From NCBI GenBank assembly GCA_002702385.1, contig NZZF01000019.1, positions 6,563 to 18,932 on the forward strand: a stretch of DNA of 12,370 bases, in the 5' to 3' direction. Within the stretch, counting starts at the first letter, position 1, and every line of letters starts with the position of its first letter. Position numbers and translations under genes: made by a program. Below the pieces are notes generated by a model. That model searched no databases. It worked only from the letters and a program-made list of their open reading frames with translations, and was not told the DNA's origin. This DNA is from Flavobacteriaceae bacterium. Its GTDB lineage: Bacteria > Bacteroidota > Bacteroidia > Flavobacteriales > Flavobacteriaceae. This document shows positions 6,518-12,370 of this stretch, piece by piece.

Positions 6518-7513
6518 ATGAAAAGTGAATTAAATTTTGAAATAGATTTAATTGATATTTTAAAGAAAATTTTTAAATCGAAAAAAATTGTTATTTATAT
6601 ATCTATTATTTCCATAATTACTGGAGTTGTTATAGCATTAATGAGTCCAATTAAATTTAGTTCTTCAACTATATTTATACCTCAAAATCAAGAAAAGACT
6701 TCATCATCTTTGTCAGGTGTTGCTAGTTTAGTAGGTATAAATTTAGGATCTACATCTTATGGTGGTGATATTCCTCCTTCAATGTATCCTCAGATAAGTG
6801 AAAGTACTAAATTTAGAAGATTATTACTCGAAAAAATAATTGACGAAAAAGACAACCTAACATTAAAAAATTTTTTAATCAAACATTATAAAATTAATGA
6901 GGAAAATGAATTTGTTTCTTCTAAACTAGCAATTACCAAACTTGAAGAAGAATGTTTTAAAAAGTTGAATGAAATAATTTCAATCAACGTTAATCAAAAA
7001 GAGGGTTTTGTAACTATTAACTCAGTAATGCCAATTGCTAAATACTCTGCAATAGTTGCAAAAACATCAAGGGAAATACTTCAAAGTATAATCATTGAAA
7101 ATAAAATTGAAACAGCAAGACAAAATCTTAATTTTAGTGAGAAACAGTTAAATGAAAAGAAACTTGAATTTGATGAAATTCAATCTAAACTTGCTTTTTT
7201 TTCAGATTCTAATTTAAATGTTGTTAATTCATTTGTTATCAATAAAAAAGAAAAACTTGAAGCTGAATTTGAAATAATAAATGCAGTAGTAACAGAATTA
7301 TCAAAACAGGTTGAACAAGCTAAACTTCAAGTAACTAAAGACACGCCTGTTTTTTCAACAATTAAAGAAGCAGTTATACCAAATCAAAGGATTAGTCCAA
7401 AAAGAACTCAGATAGTTTTTATTTTTAGTTTAATTGGATTTATATTATCATGTATATATGTTGTAGTAATTGAGCCATTGAGAGAAATCTTTAATGATAT
7501 AAGCCAAAATTGA
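6518..7513 (+). CDS. Wzz/GumC-family chain-length determinant / polysaccharide co-polymerase
   Basis: This 331-residue inner-membrane protein should control polysaccharide chain length and connect inner-membrane polymerisation to the export channel encoded just upstream. It has the family layout: an N-terminal cytoplasmic stretch, helix 1 at about 23-44, a periplasmic domain rich in charged helices with a coiled-coil-like region at about 190-272, and helix 2 at about 297-318. A proline motif precedes helix 2 (Pro288 and Pro294 in AVIPNQRISPKR), typical of Wzz. It ends about 13 residues after helix 2, so there is no fused tyrosine-kinase domain, and no separate kinase gene is in view. The ATG at 6518 directly follows the TAG at 6515-6517, which suggests coupled translation. 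Its own stop overlaps the next gene's probable start. Confidence 0.92.
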   Translation: MKSELNFEIDLIDILKKIFKSKKIVIYISIISIITGVVIALMSPIKFSSSTIFIPQNQEKTSSSLSGVASLVGINLGSTSYGGDIPPSMYPQISESTKFRRLLLEKIIDEKDNLTLKNFLIKHYKINEENEFVSSKLAITKLEEECFKKLNEIISINVNQKEGFVTINSVMPIAKYSAIVAKTSREILQSIIIENKIETARQNLNFSEKQLNEKKLEFDEIQSKLAFFSDSNLNVVNSFVINKKEKLEAEFEIINAVVTELSKQVEQAKLQVTKDTPVFSTIKEAVIPNQRISPKRTQIVFIFSLIGFILSCIYVVVIEPLREIFNDISQN

Positions 7514-7932
7514 GTTTTTTGAAAAAAGAAAATACTACTAACTTTACAATCACAGATTCAAATCACATCATTATTTTATGTAAAGTAAATTCTATTATGT
7601 CTAGATTTATTATTGATACTGGGGCGTCAAATTCATGTATAAATTATTTATCAAAGGAAAAATTTAATTTAAATTTTAAAAAGTCCGATGAAAAAGCATA
7701 CTCCGCAACAGATAAAATAACTAATATCTTTTATTCAAAAAATAACATTTTAGAAATTTCTCATTTCAAAAAAAACAACTTTGATGTTATTCTATTTGAT
7801 ATGAGTAATATAAATAATACTTTAAAAGAAAAAGAAATACAAGAGGTAGATGGAATAATTGGTGGTGAAATTCTTAAAGAACATAAAGCTTTTATTGATT
7901 ACGAAAAAAAAATATTAACCCTAAAGCTCTAG
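7510..7932 (+). CDS. Retropepsin-like (clan AA) aspartyl protease, small
   Basis: This 140-residue protein has the single-lobe retropepsin layout. The catalytic motif DTGAS (Asp36) follows a hydrophobic strand (FIIDTGAS), and near residues 113-121 is the hydrophobic-hydrophobic-Gly element (DGIIGGEIL), followed by a final strand. Active enzymes of this type are homodimers giving one Asp each. No signal peptide or membrane segment is visible, so it is probably cytoplasmic. The start is uncertain: TTG at 7510-7512 overlaps the wzz stop TGA (7511-7513) as TTGA, and supplies the beta strands needed before DTGAS. The first in-frame ATG is codon 30, only six residues before the catalytic Asp, which would leave too little. 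The stop lies 9 bp inside the odhB 3' end on the other strand. Its role in the export operon is unknown; processing of a partner protein is a guess. Confidence 0.8.
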   Translation: MSFLKKENTTNFTITDSNHIIILCKVNSIMSRFIIDTGASNSCINYLSKEKFNLNFKKSDEKAYSATDKITNIFYSKNNILEISHFKKNNFDVILFDMSNINNTLKEKEIQEVDGIIGGEILKEHKAFIDYEKKILTLKL

Positions 7933-7947
7933 TGCTTTATTAATATT
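7911..7947. terminator. Terminator hairpin within the overlapping 3' ends of the protease and odhB genes
   Basis: AATATTAA-ccc-TAAAGC-tctagt-GCTTTA-TTAATATT forms a 14-bp stem with a three-base bulge and a six-base loop. It covers both stop codons. In the odhB direction the stem is followed by a run of eight T (complement of the A run at 7905-7912, partly inside the stem), a classic Rho-independent terminator. On the plus strand the following bases (ATTATCC) form a poorer U tract, so termination that way is less certain. Confidence 0.72.
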
Positions 7948-9147
7948 ATTATCCATCAAGTTTTCAATAGGATTTTCTAACGATTCTTTAATACTGAGTA
8001 AAAAACCAACAGATTCTTTTCCATCAATTATTCTATGATCATAACTTAAAGCCAAATACATCATCGGATGAACTTCAACTTTTCCACTTATAGCTATTGG
8101 TCTTTCAATGATATTATGCATTCCTAATATAGCAGATTGAGGAGGGTTTAGAATAGGAGTTGAAAGCATTGACCCAAATACTCCACCATTTGAAATTGTA
8201 AATGTACCTCCAGACATATCATCTACAGTGATTTCACCATCTCTAGCTTTTATTGCGAGTCTTTTAATTTCATTTTCGATTCCAAAAAATGTTAAGTCCT
8301 GAGCATTTCTAACAACAGGAACCATTAACCCTTTAGGCCCTGAAACAGCTATTGAAATATCATAAAAATCAAATTTGATTTGATGATCTCCATCTATCAT
8401 TGAATGAACATCTGGAAACTCTTTGAGAGCTCTTACCACTGCTTTAGTGAAAAAACTCATAAAACCTAAACTAACACCATGTTTTTCTTTAAATGTTTCT
8501 TTATACTTATTTCTAATCTTAAAAATAGATGACATATTTACTTCATTAAAGGTTGTCAACATAGCAGTGTTATTCTTAACAGAAACTAGTCTTTCAGAAA
8601 CTTTTCTTCTCAATAATGACATTTTTTTTGAGGATGTTGATCTATTTTTAGAAATAGAATCTAAATCTATTTTAGGAAGAGCTTTTATAGCATCTTCCTT
8701 AGATATTCTGCCTCCTCTTCCACTTCCCTTTAAAGAATTTGGATCTATTCCTTTTTCATTTAAGATTTTTTTTGCTGCTGGTGATGCAATTCCACTAGAA
8801 AATTTTTTATCTAATTCTTTAACGTTTTCTATAATAATTGATTCATTATTTGTTTGCGTATTTTTGTTGTTGTTAATATTATCATTTGAACTATTTTGTT
8901 TGTGTTTTTTTGCATTAGTATCAATATGACAGACAACATCTCCCACAGCAACTGTATCTCCTTCACTTACTTTTAATTTTATAATTCCACTTTCTTCAGC
9001 TGGCAAATCTAAAGTAGCTTTATCAGAATCCACTTCCGCTATGGTTTGATCTTTTTCAACATAATCACCATCTGAAACTAGCCATTGAGCTATTTCAACT
9101 TCCGAAATTGATTCACCAGGTGAGGGTACTTTCATTTCTAATATCAT
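7921..9147 (-). CDS. odhB: 2-oxoglutarate dehydrogenase E2, dihydrolipoamide succinyltransferase
   Basis: This 408-residue core enzyme of the 2-oxoglutarate dehydrogenase complex transfers the succinyl group from the lipoyl arm to CoA in the TCA cycle. Domains in order: one lipoyl domain (1-76) with the lipoylated Lys43 in EVDSDKATL; an Asn/Lys-rich linker (about 80-115); the peripheral subunit-binding domain (about 120-157, [15 protein letters not shown]); and the catalytic acyltransferase domain (about 170-402) with the active-site His371 and Asp375 in SYDHRIIDG. The VPSPGESI start and single lipoyl domain favour the succinyl type over acetyl or branched-chain E2, and the E1 gene of the same complex lies nearby on the same strand. 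The gene is complete. It has no obvious strong promoter in 9148-9351, although it must have one there unless transcripts from odhA read through the intervening gene. The symbol sucB is equivalent. Confidence 0.96.
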   Translation of the reverse strand: MILEMKVPSPGESISEVEIAQWLVSDGDYVEKDQTIAEVDSDKATLDLPAEESGIIKLKVSEGDTVAVGDVVCHIDTNAKKHKQNSSNDNINNNKNTQTNNESIIIENVKELDKKFSSGIASPAAKKILNEKGIDPNSLKGSGRGGRISKEDAIKALPKIDLDSISKNRSTSSKKMSLLRRKVSERLVSVKNNTAMLTTFNEVNMSSIFKIRNKYKETFKEKHGVSLGFMSFFTKAVVRALKEFPDVHSMIDGDHQIKFDFYDISIAVSGPKGLMVPVVRNAQDLTFFGIENEIKRLAIKARDGEITVDDMSGGTFTISNGGVFGSMLSTPILNPPQSAILGMHNIIERPIAISGKVEVHPMMYLALSYDHRIIDGKESVGFLLSIKESLENPIENLMDNNINKALEL

Positions 9148-9342
9148 AACTGTATCGAACTAATAAAATTTAATATCTAAAATTATGTATTTTTTGTCAC
9201 TTATTTAATAGCTTATTGATACAATTTATTTAGAGCTTAGTTTAGTTAATTATCAAAAAGTAACTTTTTTAGTTTTTAATCTATCGGCTGAAGACATTAA
9301 CTTTTAAGAGAATATTACAAGAAATAGGAATAATATTTTAAT

Positions 9343-9350
9343 TACTTTTG
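9343..9350 (+). promoter_or_regulatory. Candidate -7 element of the sugar methyltransferase gene
   Basis: TACTTTTG matches TAnnTTTG fully. It ends one base before the first ATG at 9352, so transcription from it would begin at or after that ATG, and translation would have to use a later start (ATG 9367 or 9382) or a leaderless one. No TTTG -33 box is evident upstream. Confidence 0.45.
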
Positions 9351-9351
9351 C

Positions 9352-10389
9352 ATGAATCATAAAAATATGAGAGATATAAATATGAGTGATAGTTCTCTCG
9401 GATCTAGCGAAAGTTGGTTAGAACTTACTAAAGCATTAGGTAATGATGATTATGATGGTTTTAAATTTTTTAGGAGTCACCCAGTTATGCTCAGAGATGT
9501 TGAAGCGACTAAATACATATCTTTACTCCAGAATATTGATTTTTTAAGAAATAACGAAACTCATTATGTTACAAAAAGCTTGAATTTAATTTGTAAATCT
9601 GATCTAGTTGGAGCCCCATTGAGAACTTATACTTTCAAAATAAATAACGAACTAATTGCAATTAATCCAACAACTGCAAGATATGCAAAAAATTGGGCGA
9701 ACATAATCGATTGTTTTGGATTTGAAACTATATTTCAATCCACAAAAATAACTGAAATTGGCGCTGGTTACGGAGGTGAGTCGAAGATTTTTTTTGACAT
9801 AGCTAATTCAAACAATACCATGTCTCAAATTGGTGAATATGAAATTTATGATCTTGTTTCTTCCGAGAAATTAATTACAAGATTTTTAAAAGAATTTGGT
9901 TACTCTATAAAGTTTAACAAATTAAAAAACGATAACCAGATTAAGAAAAATTTAAAGCATTTAGTAATAAGTAACGGAGCATTGAGTGAGATGCGCGGAG
10001 AATTGTTAAAAGCTTACATTAATAAAGTAGTTCTAAATGCGAATTACGGTTATTTTATTGTTAATTTTGATACACATTCTAAACCATTTAAAGGAGGTAT
10101 TAGTAATACTGAATTTTTCAATATTCTAAAAAAAAATGGAAAAAACCCGAGATGGCTTGATGAATCTATTTTTCTTACTTTATATGATAAAGGAGCTTCT
10201 AAGTTAATTGTATTTGGAGCTAATGATAAATTAATAAATAGTGCTATAAAAATTCGTAAAAAACCTTCTCTCTTAAAAAAATTTATATATAGAATTATTG
10301 AATTAAATCATCAAAAATCTATATCTGTTGTTGAACTTATTAAAAAAGTCCTAGGTAGCATTTATCATAAAATAGTTGGAAATTATTAG
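9352..10389 (+). CDS. Putative sugar O-methyltransferase (SAM-dependent)
   Basis: This 345-residue soluble protein, counted from ATG 9352, resembles the 'putative sugar O-methyltransferase' family of class I SAM-dependent enzymes found in surface-glycan loci. Motif I is clear at about 134-143 (TEIGAGYGGE), at the end of the first strand of the Rossmann-like fold. It is preceded by the segment NPTTARYAKNWANI that is typical of the family, and followed by a second strand with an acidic residue (YEIYDLVSSEK). The C-terminal 40 residues are basic and helical (KKPSLLKKFIYRIIELN), perhaps for membrane or glycan contact. The true start may be ATG 9382 (MSDSSLGSSESW), because a promoter box ends at 9350. 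The acceptor is not predictable; surface polysaccharide methylation is inferred from family and from the export genes 1.4 kb away. It stands alone between odhB and odhA on the opposite strand. Confidence 0.75.
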   Translation: MNHKNMRDINMSDSSLGSSESWLELTKALGNDDYDGFKFFRSHPVMLRDVEATKYISLLQNIDFLRNNETHYVTKSLNLICKSDLVGAPLRTYTFKINNELIAINPTTARYAKNWANIIDCFGFETIFQSTKITEIGAGYGGESKIFFDIANSNNTMSQIGEYEIYDLVSSEKLITRFLKEFGYSIKFNKLKNDNQIKKNLKHLVISNGALSEMRGELLKAYINKVVLNANYGYFIVNFDTHSKPFKGGISNTEFFNILKKNGKNPRWLDESIFLTLYDKGASKLIVFGANDKLINSAIKIRKKPSLLKKFIYRIIELNHQKSISVVELIKKVLGSIYHKIVGNY

Positions 10390-10472
10390 AAATCGGTTAG
10401 GACAACAATAGTTTTATTCAATACGACAAAATAACTGATATAACTATATATCATTAAAGTAATTAAAGATTA

Positions 10473-10499
10473 TTGGTTTATGTAAAATTACATAACCAA
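10473..10499. terminator. Inverted repeat between convergent methyltransferase and odhA genes
   Basis: TTGGTT-(T)-ATGTAA faces TTACATAACCAA with only a few bases in the loop, giving about 12 pairs with one bulged T. It starts 84 bp after the methyltransferase stop and lies 4 bp past the odhA stop in that gene's direction. A bidirectional terminator is the natural reading. There is no long U tract on either side, so part of the signal may be RNA stabilisation. Confidence 0.6.
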
Positions 10500-10502
10500 A
10501 TA

Positions 10503-12370
10503 TTATTTAAAATTATCTTTACTTATATCAAAAACATATTTAATTACTTGACTATGTCTTTTTGTAAATCTTGCTGGTGATCCCGATGCTGGTGATCCAT
10601 AAAATCTTCTTGATGCAACTCTAAAAGTTTTGGCAATATCTAAATGAACCAAAAGATGAGACCATGAACCCATATTTCTTGGTTCTTCTTGTGCCCATAC
10701 AATATCATCAGTTTCATATTTATTCACCAAACTCATTATTTCATCAACTGGTAAAGGAAATAGCTGCTCAATTCTAACAAGTGCAACATTATCTATATTA
10801 TTTTTATCTCTAAAATCAACTAGATCATAATAAAACTTTCCAGTGCAAAACACTAAAGATTTTACTTTTTTTGTATTAATATTATCATCAATAACTGGCA
10901 AAAAAGTTCCAGAAACTAAATCTTTTTTAGTAGAAATAACTTTTGGATGTCTTAACAAACTCTTGGGAGTAAATAAAATGAGGGGTTTTCTGAAATTGGT
11001 GACAATCTGTCTCCTAAGAACATGAAATAAATTTGATGGTGTTGTACAATTCGCTACGTACATATTATTTTTTGCGCATAATTGAAGAAATCTTTCCATC
11101 CTTGCAGATGAATGCTCAGCACCTTGCCCCTCATAACCATGTGGTAACATTAAAACTAATCCATTTTGCAGTTTCCATTTATCTTCCGCAGCCGATAAAT
11201 ATTGATCTATCATAATCTGCGCTCCGTTACTAAAATCTCCAAACTGTGCTTCCCAAATGGTTAAAGTATTAGGATTAGATAAAGCATAACCATATTCAAA
11301 ACCCATCACTCCATATTCTGACAAAGGAGAATTATATATTTCAAAATTGCCTTGAAATTTATTTAAATGATTTAATGGAATAAAATTTTCCTCAGATTCC
11401 TCATCTTTCAAAATTGCATGTCTATGAGAAAAAGTACCTCTTTCTACATCCTGTCCTGAAATTCTTACATTATATGACTCATTTAAAATTGATCCATAAG
11501 CTAACATTTCGGCAATCGCCCAATCGATCTTATCATCTTCAAAATACATCTTTTTACGATCATTCATAAGCTTTACAACTTTTTTTAGGAATTTATTTTG
11601 TGTCTTTAAATTAAAAATTGACTCAGCAATTTTATCTAGATTATTTTTCTCAACAGATGTTTCATAATCTTGTAACATTGCGTCACTTTTCACTCTTTTC
11701 ATACCTACCCATTCATGTTGCATAAATGGAGTTATAATAACATTTTTATTCTTTTTAGAATTTTCTAAATCTTCATCAAGAGTGTTTTTATAATCTAATT
11801 GCATTTTTTCATAATCATCTTTTGAAATAACTTTTTCAGCAATCAATTTATTAGCATATGTAGTTTTAACATCAGGTTGTTTTGAAATAGCTTTATAAAG
11901 TTTCGGTTGAGTAAATCTTGGTTCATCACCTTCATTATGACCATATTTTCTATAACCTAGCAGATCAATAAATATATCCCGCTTAAATTTCATTCTATAT
12001 TCTAAAGCAAAGCTTGATGCATGAACTACAGCTTCAACATCATCTGCATTTACATGTAAAATTGGACAGAGATTTACTTTACCAACATCGGAACAATAAG
12101 TTGATGACCTTCCATCAATATAATTAGTTGTGAATCCTATTTGATTATTTACAACAATATGAATTGTTCCATTTGTTTTATAACCTTTCAATCTTTCCAT
12201 TTGCACAACTTCATAAACTACTCCTTGAGCCGCTAATGCAGCATCTCCATGAATAATAACAGGTAAAACATATTCCTCTTCTCCTTCAAAATACTTGTCT
12301 TGCTTAGCTCTGGTTATACCTTGAACAACAGGACCTACTGATTCGAGGTGAGAAGGGTTAGGTGCTAAAT
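10503..12370 (-). CDS. odhA: 2-oxoglutarate dehydrogenase E1 (thiamine-diphosphate dependent), partial (N-terminus beyond right edge)
   Basis: The reading frame is open to the right edge, giving 621 residues of a protein of roughly 900; about the first 300 are missing. The enzyme decarboxylates 2-oxoglutarate and reductively succinylates the lipoyl group of OdhB. Visible family motifs, numbered from the edge: APNPSHLE with catalytic-type His7, VIIHGDAA with His40, QMERLKGYKTNGTIHI, LHVNADDVEAVVHA, GHNEGDEPRFTQP, VRISGQDVERGTFSHRH, EAQFGDFSNGAQIMIDQYL, LPHGYEGQGAEHSSAR and WAQEEPRNMGSW. Together these are decisive for the SucA/OdhA family rather than pyruvate E1. A GTG at 12206 or the ATG two codons later are internal residues, not starts, because conserved sequence continues upstream. 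The gene ends 4 bp before a hairpin. The symbol sucA is equivalent. Confidence 0.97.
   Translation of the reverse strand, partial: LAPNPSHLESVGPVVQGITRAKQDKYFEGEEEYVLPVIIHGDAALAAQGVVYEVVQMERLKGYKTNGTIHIVVNNQIGFTTNYIDGRSSTYCSDVGKVNLCPILHVNADDVEAVVHASSFALEYRMKFKRDIFIDLLGYRKYGHNEGDEPRFTQPKLYKAISKQPDVKTTYANKLIAEKVISKDDYEKMQLDYKNTLDEDLENSKKNKNVIITPFMQHEWVGMKRVKSDAMLQDYETSVEKNNLDKIAESIFNLKTQNKFLKKVVKLMNDRKKMYFEDDKIDWAIAEMLAYGSILNESYNVRISGQDVERGTFSHRHAILKDEESEENFIPLNHLNKFQGNFEIYNSPLSEYGVMGFEYGYALSNPNTLTIWEAQFGDFSNGAQIMIDQYLSAAEDKWKLQNGLVLMLPHGYEGQGAEHSSARMERFLQLCAKNNMYVANCTTPSNLFHVLRRQIVTNFRKPLILFTPKSLLRHPKVISTKKDLVSGTFLPVIDDNINTKKVKSLVFCTGKFYYDLVDFRDKNNIDNVALVRIEQLFPLPVDEIMSLVNKYETDDIVWAQEEPRNMGSWSHLLVHLDIAKTFRVASRRFYGSPASGSPARFTKRHSQVIKYVFDISKDNFK

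Noticed and set aside
8423..8929. Plus-strand open frame of 168 codons
   Set aside because: It is antisense to odhB, over conserved E2 domains. Low GC makes such long shadow frames easy; the Leu/Phe-rich translation is a complement artefact.
9148..9351. A promoter for odhB on the minus strand
   Set aside because: Near matches exist (for example the complement of 9254-9262, TACTTTTTG, with one base too many), but none fits the -7 consensus with a -33 box, so I did not annotate one.
10843..11215. Two short plus-strand open frames
   Set aside because: Both are antisense to highly conserved odhA motifs and have no promoter or family features.
12204..12206. GTG as a start codon for the odhA protein
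   Set aside because: The same frame continues to the window edge with conserved family sequence (NPSHLE, HGDAA), so this codon is internal and the gene is partial.

Overview
The window looks like the chromosome of an AT-rich, compact marine-type member of the Bacteroidota, probably class Flavobacteriia. The evidence is the very low GC content, short intergenic gaps, almost no Shine-Dalgarno sequences, Bacteroidota-type promoters (TAnnTTTG at -7), a surface-energisation operon with two ExbD genes and a downstream PorT-like outer-membrane barrel, and an SLBB-rich polysaccharide export protein. The family assignment is inferred from gene content, not from a marker gene.

Left block (1-3914, all minus strand). 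Reading in the direction of transcription: a TatD-family metal-dependent DNase/hydrolase, tRNA-Ser(GGA), then a tight five-gene operon. That operon holds an ExbB/TolQ proton-channel protein with a signal peptide, an unrecognised four-helix membrane protein, two ExbD/TolR proteins, and the N-terminal 184 residues of a PorT-like beta-barrel that runs off the left edge. Gaps inside the operon are 3-8 bp, and 43 bp before the barrel gene. A good Bacteroidota promoter lies between the tRNA and exbB.

Middle block (4157-7932, plus strand). This is a three-gene transcription unit for surface polysaccharide export: a Wza-like outer-membrane export protein with about six SLBB repeats, a Wzz-like chain-length/co-polymerase protein that starts at the base after the preceding stop codon, and a small retropepsin-like aspartyl protease whose likely TTG start overlaps the wzz stop. 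No glycosyltransferases, flippase or tyrosine kinase are in view.

Right block (7921-12370). The genes for the E2 (odhB/sucB) and E1 (odhA/sucA, 5' end off the right edge) components of 2-oxoglutarate dehydrogenase are both on the minus strand. They are separated by a plus-strand gene for a putative sugar O-methyltransferase, so they cannot form the simple odhA-odhB transcription unit that would be expected. Both convergent junctions (protease/odhB and methyltransferase/odhA) carry inverted repeats that look like transcription terminators. The first lies inside the overlapping 3' ends of the two genes.

No intergenic stretch exceeds about 245 bp. The longest (3915-4156) holds two divergent promoters and a 13-nt palindrome. 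I saw no CRISPR array, insertion sequence, phage gene or origin. Most of the window is ordinary core biology. The less explained parts are the protease in the export operon, the four-helix protein in the ExbB/ExbD operon, and the sugar methyltransferase between odhA and odhB.
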